Source: Hippasteria phrygiana (lineage: Eukaryota > Echinodermata > Asteroidea > Valvatida > Goniasteridae). Taken from it: a stretch of DNA of 64,000 bases. Shown one piece after another: positions 39,601 to 53,513 of this stretch. A model generated the notes under the pieces. The model had not been told where the DNA came from. It did not search any database and saw only the letters and a program-made list of their open reading frames with translations. Position 1 is the first letter of the stretch. Each line of letters begins with the position of its first letter. Position numbers and translations under genes: made by a program. Location: assembly GCA_037893225.1 (NCBI GenBank), contig JAZGUH010000448.1, positions 1 to 64,000 of the forward strand, in the 5' to 3' direction.

Positions 39601-41014
39601 CAATTATCGGCGGCTTCTTAGAGTTAAAACTTGTGGAGAAAATTCAAACCTCGCAATGTTTATTTTCTTTCTGGCCAACATCTGTGTACATGTTACCGTC
39701 TATTTATTGCTCCATGCATGTCAAATTCCCTGGGGTATGGACTTGCTTTACTCATTCATAATTGCATGAAATATGAACCAAATTCAGTAATTTTGACATG
39801 TATGGATAGCTTAGATCTGGCGCTACATGTTGCAATTATCGGCGGCTTCTTAGAGTTAAAACTTGTGGAGAAAATTCAAACCTCGCAATGTTTATTTTCT
39901 TTCCGGCCAACATCTGTGTGCATATTACCTTCTATTTATTGCTCCATGCCTGTCAAATTCCCTAGGGTATGACTTGCTTTACTCATTCATAATTGCATGA
40001 AATATCAACCAAATTCAGTAATTTTGACATGTATGGATAGCTTAGATCTGGCGCTACATGTTGCAATTATCGGCGGCTTCTTAGAGTTAAAACTTGTGGA
40101 GAAAATTCAAACCTCGCAATGTTTATTTTCTTTCCGGCCAACATCTGTGTACATGTTACCGTCTATTTATTGCTCCATGCATGTCAAATTCCCTGGGGTA
40201 TGGACTTGCTTTACTCATTCATAATTGCATGAAATATCAACCAAATTCAGTAATTTTGACATGTATGGATAGCTTAGATCTGGCGCTACATGTTGCAATT
40301 ATCGGCGGCTTCTTAGAGTTAACACTTGTGGAGAAAATTCAAACCTCGCAATGTTTATTTTCTTCCCGGCCACCATCTGTGTGCAGATTACCTTTTATTT
40401 ATTGCTCCATGCCTGTCAAATTCCCTAGGGTATGACTTGCTTTACTCATTCATAATTGCATGAAATATCAACCAAATTCAGTAATTTTGACATGTATGGA
40501 TAGCTTAGATCTGGCGCTACATGTTGCAATTATCGGCGGCTTCTTAGAGTTAAAACTTGTGGAGAAAATACAAACCTCGCAATGTTTATTTTCTTTCCGG
40601 CCAACATCTGTGTGCATATTACCTTCTATTTATTGCTCCATGCCTGTCAAATTCCCTAGGGTATGACTTGCTTTACTCATTCATAATTGCATGAAATATC
40701 AACCAAATTCAGTAATTTTGACATGTATGGATAGCTTAGATCTGGCGCTACATGTTGCAATTATCGGCGGCTTCTTAGAGTTAACACTTGTGGAGAAAAT
40801 TCAAACCTCGCAATGTTTATTTTCTTTCCGGCCAACATCTGTGTACATGTTACCGTCTATTTATTGCTCCATGCATGTCAAATTCCCTGGGGTATGGACT
40901 TGCTTTACTCATTCATAATTGCATGAAATATCTACCAAATTCAGTAATTTTGACATGTATGGATAGCTTAGATCTGGCGCTACATGTTGCAATTATCGGC
41001 GGCTTCTTAGAGTT

Positions 41015-41245
41015 AAAACTTGTGGAGAAAATTCAAACCTCGCAATGTTTATTTTCTTTCTGGCCAACATCTGTGTGCATATTACCTTCTATTTATTGCT
41101 CCATGCCTGTCAAATTCCCTAGGGTATGACTTGCTTTACTCATTCATAATTGCATGAAATATCAACCAAATTCAGTAATTTTGACATGTATGGATAGCTT
41201 AGATCTGGCGCTACATGTTGCAATTATCGGCGGCTTCGTAGAGTT
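41015..41245 (+). repeat. Type W monomer (example copy, 231 bp)
   Basis: It is a D-like unit with t47 (tttctggccaac) and, in its 3' end, g225 (ggcttcgtagag). Copies are at 35,928 (with a 5-base deletion), 38,007, 41,015, 44,488 and 49,582. A B-family unit with t151 (atatctacc) precedes the first, second and third of these. W marks one fixed place in the region 2 HOR. Confidence 0.92.
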
Positions 41246-42171
41246 AACACTTGTGGAGAAAATTCAAACCTCGCAATGTTTATTTTCTTTCCGGCCAACA
41301 TCTGTGTACATGTTACCGTCTATTTATTGCTCCATGCATGTCAAATTCCCTGGGGTATGGACTTGCTTTACTCATTCATAATTGCATGAAATATCAACCA
41401 AATTCAGTAATTTTGACATGTATGGATAGCTTAGATCTGGCGCTACATGTTGCAATTATCGGCGGCTTCTTAGAGTTAAAACTTGTGGAGAAAATTCAAA
41501 CCTCGCAATGTTTATTTTCTTTCCGGCCAACATCTGTGTGCATATTACCTTCTATTTATTGCTCCATGCCTGTCAAATTCCCTAGGGTATGACTTGCTTT
41601 ACTCATTCATAATTGCATGAAATATCAACCAAATTCAGTAATTTTGACATGTATGGATAGCTTAGATCTGGCGCTACATGTTGCAATTATCGGCGGCTTC
41701 TTAGAGTTAAAACTTGTGGAGAAAATTCAAACCTCGCAATGTTTATTTTCTTTCCGGCCAACATCTGTGTGCATATTACCTTCTATTTATTGCTCCATGC
41801 ATGTCAAATTCCCTGGGGTATGGACTTGCTTTACTCATTCATAATTGCATGAAATATCAACCAAATTCAGTAATTTTGACATGTATGGATAGCTTAGATC
41901 TGGCGCTACATGTTGCAATTATCGGCGGCTTCTTAGAGTTAACACTTGTGGAGAAAATTCAAACCTCGCAATGTTTATTTTCTTCCCGGCCACCATCTGT
42001 GTGCAGATTACCTTTTATTTATTGCTCCATGCCTGTCAAATTCCCTAGGGTATGACTTGCTTTACTCATTCATAATTGCATGAAATATCAACCAAATTCA
42101 GTAATTTTGACATGTATGGATAGCTTAGATCTGGCGCTACATGTTGCAATTATCGGCGGCTTCTTAGAGTT

Positions 42172-42403
42172 AAAACTTGTGGAGAAAATTCAAACCTCGC
42201 AATGTTTATTTTCTTTCCGGCCAACATCTTTGGACATGTTACCGTCTATTTATTGCTCCATGCATGTCAAATTCCCTGGGGTATGGACTTGCTTTACTCA
42301 TTCATAATTGCATGAAATATCAACCAAATTCAGTAATTTTGACATGTATGGATAGCTTAGATCTGGCGCTACATGTTGCAATTATCGGCGGCTTCTTAGA
42401 GTT
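42172..42403 (+). repeat. Type L monomer (example copy, 232 bp)
   Basis: It is a B2 unit with two extra changes, t59 and g62, reading atctttggacatg where B has atctgtgtacatg. Only three copies exist: 42,172, 46,804 (with a D-like 3' half, 231 bp) and 47,266. Being rare, it is a good marker for the 5,094-bp duplication. Confidence 0.93.
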
Positions 42404-45400
42404 AACACTTGTGGAGAAAATTCAAACCTCGCAATGTTTATTTTCTTCCTGGCCACCATCTGTGTGCAGATTACCTCCTATTTATTGCTCCATGCCTGTC
42501 AAAATCCCTGGGGTATGGACTTGCTTTACTCATTCATAATTGCATGAAATATCAACCAAATTCAGTAATTTTGACATGTATGGATAGCTTAGATCTGGCG
42601 CTACATGTTGCAATTATCGGCGGCTTCTTAGAGTTAACACTTGTGGAGAAAATTCAAACCTCGCAATGTTTATTTTCTTCCCGGCCACCATCTGTGTGCA
42701 GATTACCTTCTATTTATTGCTCCATGTCTGTCAAATTCCCTGGGGTATGGCTTGCTTTACTCATTCATAATTGCATGAAATATCAACCAAATTCAGTAAT
42801 TTTGACATGTATGGATAGCTTAGATCTGGCGCTACATGTTGCAATTATCGGCGGCTTCTTAGAGTTAAAACTTGTGGAGAAAATTCAAACCTCGCAATGT
42901 TTATTTTCTTCCCGGTCACCATCTGTGTGCAGATTACCTTTTATTTATTGCTCCATGCCTGTCAAAATCCCTGGGGTATGGACTTGCTTTACTCATTCAT
43001 AATTGCATGAAATATCAACCAAATTCAGTAATTTTGACATGTATGGATAGCTTAGATCTGGCGCTACATGTTGCAATTATCGGCGGCTTCTTAGAGTTAA
43101 AACTTGTGGAGAAAATTCAAACCTCGCAATGTTTATTTTCTTTCCGGCCAACATCTGTGTACATGTTACCGTCTATTTATTGCTCCATGCATGTCAAATT
43201 CCCTGGGGTATGGACTTGCTTTACTCATTCATAATTGCATGAAATATCAACCAAATTCAGTAATTTTGACATGTATGGATAGCTTAGATCTGGCGCTACA
43301 TGTTGCAATTATCGGCGGCTTCTTAGAGTTAAAACTTGTGGAGAAAATTCAAACCTCGCAATGTTTATTTTCTTTCCGGCCAACATCTGTGTGCATATTA
43401 CCTTATATTTATTGCTCCATGCCTGTCAAATTCCCTAGGGTATGACTTGCTTTACTCATTCATAATTGCATGAAATATCAACCAAATTCAGTAATTTTGA
43501 CATGTATGGATAGCTTAGATCTGGCGCTACATGTTGCAATTATCGGCGGCTTCTTAGAGTTAAAACTTGTGGAGAAAATTCAAACCTCGCAATGTTTATT
43601 TTCTTTCCGGCCAACATCTGTGTACATGTTACCGTCTATTTATTGCTCCATGCATGTCAAATTCCCTGGGGTATGGACTTGCTTTACTCATTCATAATTG
43701 CATGAAATATCAACCAAATTCAGTAATTTTGACATGTATGGATAGCTTAGATCTGGCTCTACATGTTGCAATTATCGGCGGCTTCTTAGAGTTAACACTT
43801 GTGGAGAAAATTCAAACCTCGCAATGTTTATTTTCTTCCCGGCCACCATCTGTGTGCAGATTACCTTTTATTTATTGCTCCATGCCTGTCAAATTCCCTA
43901 GGGTATGACTTGCTTTACTCATTCATAATTGCATGAAATATCAACCAAATTCAGTTATTTTGACATGTATGGATAGCTTAGATCTGGCGCTACATGTTGC
44001 AATTATCGGCGGCTTCTTAGAGTTAAAACTTGTGGAGAAAATACAAACCTCGCAATGTTTATTTTCTTTCCGGCCAACATCTGTGTGCATATTACCTTCT
44101 ATTTATTGCTCCATGCCTGTCAAATTCCCTAGGGTATGACTTGCTTTACTCATTCATAATTGCATGAAATATCAACCAAATTCAGTAATTTTGACATGTA
44201 TGGATAGCTTAGATATGGCGCTACATGTTGCAATTATCGGCGGCTTCTTAGAGTTAACACTTGTGGAGAAAATTCAAACCTCGCAATGTTTATTTTCTTT
44301 CCGGCCAACATCTGTGTACATGTTACCGTCTATTTATTGCTCCATGCATGTCAAATTCCCTGGGGTATGGACTTGCTTTACTCATTCATAATTGCATGAA
44401 ATATCAACCAAATTCAGTAATTTTGACATGTATGGATAGCTTAGATCTGGCGCTACATGTTGCAATTATCGGCGGCTTCTTAGAGTTAAAACTTGTGGAG
44501 AAAATTCAAACCTCGCAATGTTTATTTTCTTTCTGGCCAACATCTGTGTGCATATTACCTTCTATTTATTGCTCCATGCCTGTCAAATTCCCTAGGGTAT
44601 GACTTGCTTTACTCATTCATAATTGCATGAAATATCAACCAAATTCAGTAATTTTGACATGTATGGATAGCTTAGATCTGGCGCTACATGTTGCAATTAT
44701 CGGCGGCTTCGTAGAGTTAACACTTGTGGAGAAAATTCAAACCTCGCAATGTTTATTTTCTTTCCGGCCAACATCTGTGTACATGTTACCGTCTATTTAT
44801 TGCTCCATGCATGTCAAATTCCATGGGGTATGGACTTGCTTTACTCATTCATAATTGCATGAAATATCAACCAAATTCAGTAATTTTGACATGTATGGAT
44901 AGCTTAGATCTGGCGCTACATGTTGCAATTATCGGCGGCTTCTTAGAGTTAAAACTTGTGGAGAAAATTCAAACCTCGCAATGTTTATTTTCTTTCTGGC
45001 CAACATCTGTGTACATGTTACCGTCTATTTATTGCTCCATGCATGTCAAATTCCCCGGGGTATGGACTTGCTTTACTCATTCATAATTGCATGAAATATC
45101 AACCAAATTCAGTAATTTTGACATGTATGGATAGCTTAGATCTGGCGCTACATGTTGCAATTATCGGCGGCTTCTTAGAGTTAAAACTTGTGGAGAAAAT
45201 TCAAACCTCGCAATGTTTATTTTCTTTCTGGCCAACATCTGTGTACATGTTACCGTCTATTTATTGCTCCATGCATGTCAAATTCCCTGGGGTATGGACT
45301 TGCTTTACTCATTCATAATTGCATGAAATATGAACCAAATTCAGTAATTTTGACATGTATGGATAGCTTAGATCTGGCGCTACATGTTGCAATTATCGGC

Positions 45401-47265
45401 GGCTTCTTAGAGTTAACACTTGTGGAGAAAATTCAAACCTCGCAATGTTTATTTTCTTTCCGGCCAACATCTGTGTACATGTTACCTTCTATTTATTGCT
45501 CCATGCCTGTCAAATTCCCTAGGGTATGACTTGCTTTACTCATTCATAATTGCATGAAATATCAACCAAATTCAGTAATTTTGACATGTATGGATAGCTT
45601 AGATCTGGCGCTACATGTTGCAATTATCGGCGGCTTCGTAGAGTTAACACTTGTGGAGAAAATTCAAACCTCGCAATGTTTATTTTCTTTCCGGCCAACA
45701 TCTGTGTACATGTTACCGTCTATTTATTGCTCCATGCATGTCAAATTCCATGGGGTATGGACTTGCTTTACTCATTCATAATTGCATGAAATATCAACCA
45801 AATTCAGTAATTTTGACATGTATGGATAGCTTAGATCTGGCGCTACATGTTGCAATTATCGGCGGCTTCTTAGAGTTAAAACTTGTGGAGAAAATTCAAA
45901 CCTCGCAATGTTTATTTTCTTTCTGGCCAACATCTGTGTACATGTTACCGTCTATTTATTGCTCCATGCATGTCAAATTCCCCGGGGTATGGACTTGCTT
46001 TACTCATTCATAATTGCATGAAATATCAACCAAATTCAGTAATTTTGACATGTATGGATAGCTTAGATCTGGCGCTACATGTTGCAATTATCGGCGGCTT
46101 CTTAGAGTTAAAACTTGTGGAGAAAATTCAAACCTCGCAATGTTTATTTTCTTTCTGGCCAACATCTGTGTACATGTTACCGTCTATTTATTGCTCCATG
46201 CATGTCAAATTCCCTGGGGTATGGACTTGCTTTACTCATTCATAATTGCATGAAATATGAACCAAATTCAGTAATTTTGACATGTATGGATAGCTTAGAT
46301 CTGGCGCTACATGTTGCAATTATCGGCGGCTTCTTAGAGTTAACACTTGTGGAGAAAATTCAAACCTCGCAATGTTTATTTTCTTTCCGGCCAACATCTG
46401 TGTACATGTTACCTTCTATTTATTGCTCCATGCCTGTCAAATTCCCTAGGGTATGACTTGCTTTACTCATTCATAATTGCATGAAATATCAACCAAATTC
46501 AGTAATTTTGACATGTATGGATAGCTTAGATCTGGCGCTACATGTTGCAATTATCGGCGGCTTCTTAGAGTTAAAACTTGTGGAGAAAATTCAAACCTCG
46601 CAATGTTTATTTTCTTTCCGGCCAACATCTGTGTGCATATTACCTTCTATTTATTGCTCCATGCCTGTCAAATTCCCTAGGGTATGACTTGCTTTACTCA
46701 TTCATAATTGCATGAAATATCAACCAAATTCAGTAATTTTGACATGTATGGATAGCTTAGATCTGGCGCTACATGTTGCAATTATCGGCGGCTTCTTAGA
46801 GTTAACACTTGTGGAGAAAATTCAAACCTCGCAATGTTTATTTTCTTTCCGGCCAACATCTTTGGACATGTTACCGTCTATTTATTGCTCCATGCCTGTC
46901 AAATTCCCTAGGGTATGACTTGCTTTACTCATTCATAATTGCATGAAATATCAACCAAATTCAGTAATTTTGACATGTATGGATAGCTTAGATCTGGCGC
47001 TACATGTTGCAATTATCGGCGGCTTCTTAGAGTTAAAACTTGTGGAGAAAATTCAAACCTCGCAATGTTTATTTTCTTTCCGGCCAACATCTGTGTGCAT
47101 ATTACCTTCTATTTATTGCTCCATGCCTGTCAAATTCCCTAGGGTATGACTTGCTTTACTCATTCATAATTGCATGAAATATCAACCAAATTCAGTAATT
47201 TTGACATGTATGGATAGCTTAGATCTGGCGCTACATGTTGCAATTATCGGCGGCTTCTTAGAGTT
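42172..47265 (+). repeat. 22-mer segment of 5,094 bp, first copy
   Basis: The order is L-A-C-E-B2-D-B2-E2-D-B2-W, then B-F1-F2-hybrid twice, then D-L-D. The C is the 231-bp form that reads tatggcttg. The D at 43,331 has a private a in ccttatattt (43,405). The two 927-bp four-unit sets are 44,719-45,645 and 45,646-46,572. The hybrid unit ends D-like after a B-like 5' half. Changes private to this copy include 42,916 (t in ccggtcacc) and 44,215 (loss of the BglII site). Confidence 0.93.
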
Positions 47266-50200
47266 AACACTTGTGGAGAAAATTCAAACCTCGCAATGTT
47301 TATTTTCTTTCCGGCCAACATCTTTGGACATGTTACCGTCTATTTATTGCTCCATGCATGTCAAATTCCCTGGGGTATGGACTTGCTTTACTCATTCATA
47401 ATTGCATGAAATATCAACCAAATTCAGTAATTTTGACATGTATGGATAGCTTAGATCTGGCGCTACATGTTGCAATTATCGGCGGCTTCTTAGAGTTAAC
47501 ACTTGTGGAGAAAATTCAAACCTCGCAATGTTTATTTTCTTCCTGGCCACCATCTGTGTGCAGATTACCTCCTATTTATTGCTCCATGCCTGTCAAAATC
47601 CCTGGGGTATGGACTTGCTTTACTCATTCATAATTGCATGAAATATCAACCAAATTCAGTAATTTTGACATGTATGGATAGCTTAGATCTGGCGCTACAT
47701 GTTGCAATTATCGGCGGCTTCTTAGAGTTAACACTTGTGGAGAAAATTCAAACCTCGCAATGTTTATTTTCTTCCCGGCCACCATCTGTGTGCAGATTAC
47801 CTTCTATTTATTGCTCCATGTCTGTCAAATTCCCTGGGGTATGGCTTGCTTTACTCATTCATAATTGCATGAAATATCAACCAAATTCAGTAATTTTGAC
47901 ATGTATGGATAGCTTAGATCTGGCGCTACATGTTGCAATTATCGGCGGCTTCTTAGAGTTAAAACTTGTGGAGAAAATTCAAACCTCGCAATGTTTATTT
48001 TCTTCCCGGCCACCATCTGTGTGCAGATTACCTTTTATTTATTGCTCCATGCCTGTCAAAATCCCTGGGGTATGGACTTGCTTTACTCATTCATAATTGC
48101 ATGAAATATCAACCAAATTCAGTAATTTTGACATGTATGGATAGCTTAGATCTGGCGCTACATGTTGCAATTATCGGCGGCTTCTTAGAGTTAAAACTTG
48201 TGGAGAAAATTCAAACCTCGCAATGTTTATTTTCTTTCCGGCCAACATCTGTGTACATGTTACCGTCTATTTATTGCTCCATGCATGTCAAATTCCCTGG
48301 GGTATGGACTTGCTTTACTCATTCATAATTGCATGAAATATCAACCAAATTCAGTAATTTTGACATGTATGGATAGCTTAGATCTGGCGCTACATGTTGC
48401 AATTATCGGCGGCTTCTTAGAGTTAAAACTTGTGGAGAAAATTCAAACCTCGCAATGTTTATTTTCTTTCCGGCCAACATCTGTGTGCATATTACCTTAT
48501 ATTTATTGCTCCATGCCTGTCAAATTCCCTAGGGTATGACTTGCTTTACTGATTCATAATTGCATGAAATATCAACCAAATTCAGTAATTTTGACATGTA
48601 TGGATAGCTTAGATCTGGCGCTACATGTTGCAATTATCGGCGGCTTCTTAGAGTTAAAACTTGTGGAGAAAATTCAAACCTCGCAATGTTTATTTTCTTT
48701 CCGGCCAACATCTGTGTACATGTTACCGTCTATTTATTGCTCCATGCATGTCAAATTCCCTGGGGTATGGACTTGCTTTACTCATTCATAATTGCATGAA
48801 ATATCAACCAAATTCAGTAATTTTGACATGTATGGATAGCTTAGATCTGGCGCTACATGTTGCAATTATCGGCGGCTTCTTAGAGTTAACACTTGTGGAG
48901 AAAATTCAAACCTCGCAATGTTTATTTTCTTCCCGGCCACCATCTGTGTGCAGATTACCTTTTATTTATTGCTCCATGCCTGTCAAATTCCCTAGGGTAT
49001 GACTTGCTTTACTCATTCATAATTGCATGAAATATCAACCAAATTCAGTAATTTTGACATGTATGGATAGCTTAGATCTGGCGCTACATGTTGCAATTAT
49101 CGGCGGCTTCTTAGAGTTAAAACTTGTGGAGAAAATACAAACCTCGCAATGTTTATTTTCTTTCCGGCCAACATCTGTGTGCATATTACCTTCTATTTAT
49201 TGCTCCATGCCTGTCAAATTCCCTAGGGTATGACTTGCTTTACTCATTCATAATTGCATGAAATATCAACCAAATTCAGTAATTTTGACATGTATGGATA
49301 GCTTAGATCTGGCGCTACATGTTGCAATTATCGGCGGCTTCTTAGAGTTAACACTTGTGGAGAAAATTCAAACCTCGCAATGTTTATTTTCTTTCCGGCC
49401 AACATCTGTGTACATGTTACCGTCTATTTATTGCTCCATGCATGTCAAATTCCCTGGGGTATGGACTTGCTTTACTCATTCATAATTGCATGAAATATCA
49501 ACCAAATTCAGTAATTTTGACATGTATGGATAGCTTAGATCTGGCGCTACATGTTGCAATTATCGGCGGCTTCTTAGAGTTAAAACTTGTGGAGAAAATT
49601 CAAACCTCGCAATGTTTATTTTCTTTCTGGCCAACATCTGTGTGCATATTACCTTCTATTTATTGCTCCATGCCTGTCAAATTCCCCAGGGTATGACTTG
49701 CTTTACTCATTCATAATTGCATGAAATATCAACCAAATTCAGTAATTTTGACATGTATGGATAGCTTAGATCTGGCGCTACATGTTGCAATTATCGGCGG
49801 CTTCGTAGAGTTAACACTTGTGGAGAAAATTCAAACCTCGCAATGTTTATTTTCTTTCCGGCCAACATCTGTGTACATGTTACCGTCTATTTATTGCTCC
49901 ATGCATGTCAAATTCCATGGGGTATGGACTTGCTTTACTCATTCATAATTGCATGAAATATCAACCAAATTCAGTAATTTTGACATGTATGGATAGCTTA
50001 GATCTGGCGCTACATGTTGCAATTATCGGCGGCTTCTTAGAGTTAAAACTTGTGGAGAAAATTCAAACCTCGCAATGTTTATTTTCTTTCTGGCCAACAT
50101 CTGTGTACATGTTACCGTCTATTTATTGCTCCATGCATGTCAAATTCCCCGGGGTATGGACTTGCTTTACTCATTCATAATTGCATGAAATATCAACCAA

Positions 50201-50970
50201 ATTCAGTAATTTTGACATGTATGGATAGCTTAGATCTGGCGCTACATGTTGCAATTATCGGCGGCTTCTTAGAGTTAAAACTTGTGGAGAAAATTCAAAC
50301 CTCGCAATGTTTATTTTCTTTCTGGCCAACATCTGTGTACATGTTACCGTCTATTTATTGCTCCATGCATGTCAAATTCCCTGGGGTATGGACTTGCTTT
50401 ACTCATTCATAATTGCATGAAATATGAACCAAATTCAGTAATTTTGACATGTATGGATAGCTTAGATCTGGCGCTACATGTTGCAATTATCGGCGGCTTC
50501 TTAGAGTTAACACTTGTGGAGAAAATTCAAACCTCGCAATGTTTATTTTCTTTCCGGCCAACATCTGTGTACATGTTACCTTCTATTTATTGCTCCATGC
50601 CTGTCAAATTCCCTAGGGTATGACTTGCTTTACTCATTCATAATTGCATGAAATATCAACCAAATTCAGTAATTTTGACATGTATGGATAGCTTAGATCT
50701 GGCGCTACATGTTGCAATTATCGGCGGCTTCTTAGAGTTAAAACTTGTGGAGAAAATTCAAACCTCGCAATGTTTATTTTCTTTCCGGCCAACATCTGTG
50801 TGCATATTACCTTCTATTTATTGCTCCATGCCTGTCAAATTCCCTAGGGTATGACTTGCTTTACTCATTCATAATTGCATGAAATATCAACCAAATTCAG
50901 TAATTTTGACATGTATGGATAGCTTAGATCTGGCGCTACATGTTGCAATTATCGGCGGCTTCTTAGAGTT
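47266..50970 (+). repeat. 22-mer segment, second and partial copy
   Basis: It follows the first copy at an offset of 5,094 bp, in the order L-A-C-E-B2-D-B2-E2-D-B2-W-B-F1-F2-hybrid-D. It repeats the rare 231-bp C (47,730) and the private ccttatattt of D (48,499). It has only one 927-bp B-F1-F2-hybrid set, and stops before the second L. Its L unit has c3 where the first copy has a3. A private c-to-g change lies near 48,551. Confidence 0.93.
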
Positions 50971-53282
50971 AACACTTGTGGAGAAAATTCAAACCTCGCA
51001 ATGTTTATTTTCTTCCCGGCCACCATCTGTGTGCAGATTACCTTCTATTTATTGCTCCATGTCTGTGAAATTCCCTGGGGTATGGACTTGCTTTACTCAT
51101 TCATAATTGCATGAAATATCAACCAAATTCAGTAATTTTGACATGTATGGATAGCTTAGATCTGGCGCTACATGTTGCAATTATCGGCGGCTTCTTAGAG
51201 TTAAAACTTGTGGAGAAAATTCAAACCTCGCAATGTTTATTTTCTTTCTGGCCAACATCTGTGTGCATATTACCTTCTATTTATTGCTCCATGCCTGTCA
51301 AATTCCGTGGGGTATGACTTGCTTTACTCATTCATAATTGCATGAAATATCAACCAAATTCAGTAATTTTGACATGTATGGATAGCTTAGATCTGGCGCT
51401 ACATGTTGCAATTATCGGCGGCTTCTTAGAGTTAAAACTTGTGGAGAAAATTCAAACCTCGCAATGTTTATTTTCTTTCCGGCCAACATCTGTGTGCATA
51501 TTACCTTCTATTTATTGCTCCATGCCTGTCAAATTCCCTAGGGTATGACTTGCTTTACTCATTCATAATTGCATGAAATATCAACCAAATTCAGTAATTT
51601 TGACATGTATAGATAGCTTAGATCTGGCGCTACATGTTGCAATTATCGGCGGCTTCCTAGAGTTAAAACTTGTGGAGAAAATTCAAACCTCGCAATGTTT
51701 ATTTTCTTTCCGGCCAACATCTGTGTACATGTTACCGTCTATTTATTGCTCCATGCCTGTCAAATTCCGTGGGGTATGACTTGCTTTACTCATTCATAAT
51801 TGCATGAAATATCTACCAAATTCAGTAATTTTGACATGTATGGATAGCTTAGATCTGGCGCTACATGTTGCAATTATCGGCGGCTTCTTAGAGTTAAAAC
51901 TTGTGGAGAAAATTCAAACCTCGCAATGTTTATTTTCTTTCCGGCCAACATCTGTGTGCATATTACCTTCTATTTATTGCTCCATGCCTGTCAAATTCCG
52001 TGGGGTATGACTTGCTTTACTCATTCATAATTGCATGAAATATCAACCAAATTCAGTAATTTTGACATGTATGGATAGCTTAGATCTGGCGCTACATGTT
52101 GCAATTATCGGCGGCTTCTTAGAGTTAAAACTTGTGGAGAAAATTCAAACCTCGCAATGTTTATTTTCTTTCCGGCCAACATCTGTGTGCATATTACCTT
52201 CTATTTATTGCTCCATGCCTGTCAAATTCCGTGGGGTATGACTTGCTTTACTCATTCATAATTGCATGAAATATCAACCAAATTCAGTAATTTTGACATG
52301 TATGGATAGCTTAGATCTGGCGCTACATGTTGCAATTATCGGCGGCTTCCTAGAGTTAAAACTTGTGGAGAAAATTCAAACCTCGCAATGTTTATTTTCT
52401 TTCCGGCCAACATCTGTGTGCATATTAGCTTCTATTTATTGCTCCATGCCTGTCAAATTCCCTGGGGTATGACTTGCTTTACTCATTCATAATTGCATGA
52501 AATATCAACCAAATTCAGTAATTTTGACATGTATGGATAGCTTAGATCTGGCGCTACATGTTGCAATTATCGGCGGCTTCTTAGAGTTAAAACTTGTGGA
52601 GAAAATTCAAACCTCGCAATGTTTATTTTCTTTCCGGCCAACATCTGTGTGCATATTACCTTCTATTTATTGCTCCATGCCTGTCAAATTCCGTGGGGTA
52701 TGACTTGCTTTACTCATTCATAATTGCATGAAATATCAACCAAATTCAGTAATTTTGACATGTATGGATAGCTTAGATCTGGCGCTACATGTTGCAATTA
52801 TCGGCGGCTTCTTAGAGTTAACACTTGTAGAGAAAATTCAAACCTCGCAATGTTTATTTTCTTCCGGCCACCATCTGTGTGCAGATTACATTTTATTTAT
52901 TGCTCCATGCCTGTCAAATTCCCTGGGGTATGGACTTGCTTTACTCATTCATAATTGCATGAAATATCAACCAAATTCAGTAATTTTGACATGTATGGAT
53001 AGCTTAGATCTGGCGCTACATGTTGCAATTATCGGCGGCTTCTTAGAGTTAAAACGTGTGGAGAAAATTCAAACCTCGCAATGTTTATTTTCTTTCCGGC
53101 CAACATCTGTGTACATGTTACCGTCTATTTATTGCTCCATGCCTGTCAAATTCCCTGGGGTATGGACTTGCTTTACTCATTCATAATTGCATGAAATATC
53201 AACCAAATTCAGTAATTTTGACATGTATGGATAGCTTAGATCTGGCGCTACATGTTGCAATTATCGGCGGCTTCTTAGAGTT

Positions 53283-53513
53283 AAAACTTGTGGAGAAAAT
53301 TCAAACCTCGCAATGTTTATTTTCTTTCCGGCCAACATCTGTGTGCATATTACCTTCTATTTATTGCTCCATGCCTGTCAAATTCCGTGGGGTATGACTT
53401 GCTTTACTCATTCATAATTGCATGAAATATCAACCAAATTCAGTAATTTTGACATGTATGGATAGCTTAGATCTGGCGCTACATGTTGCAATTATCGGCG
53501 GCTTCCTAGAGTT
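53283..53513 (+). repeat. Type J monomer (example copy, 231 bp)
   Basis: It is D-like from positions 43 to 100 but has ttccgtgggg at 101-110 (g105) and the one-base loss at tatgac. The sister type H (example 53,514-53,744) has the B-like gtacatgtta and ccgtct with the same g105 and 231-bp length. G (example 54,208-54,439) is B-like with gcctgtc and ttccctgggg at 232 bp. All three are confined to region 3, apart from a W/J hybrid at 51,203 near its start. Confidence 0.92.

Larger units (their letters stand above)
36154..42171 (+). repeat. Two tandem copies of a 13-mer HOR, about 3.0 kb each
   Basis: Copy 1 is 36,154-39,161 (3,008 bp) and copy 2 is 39,162-42,171 (3,010 bp). The first 11 units share the order B-F1-F2-D-B2-E2-D-B2-W-B2-D, the first B, the second B2 and the third B2 having c3. 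In both copies the second D has aatacaaacc. The last two units differ: an E2 starting with a3 and then D in copy 1, against a D/B2 hybrid and then E2 in copy 2. Copy 1 has a one-base loss in the W unit (230 bp). The F1 place of copy 2 is altered (gtcgtgaaaa, and ccccaggg). Confidence 0.92.

Noticed and set aside
42409..43002. Longest open frame, 197 codons, repeated at 47,503-48,096
   Set aside because: It arises only because a 231-bp C unit lost a base that leaves the frame open. The product is the same repeat peptide read twice. There is no independent evidence of a gene.
52728..53186. 152-codon open frame
   Set aside because: It is produced by a one-base loss in an E-like unit (cttccggcc) that joins two repeat frames.
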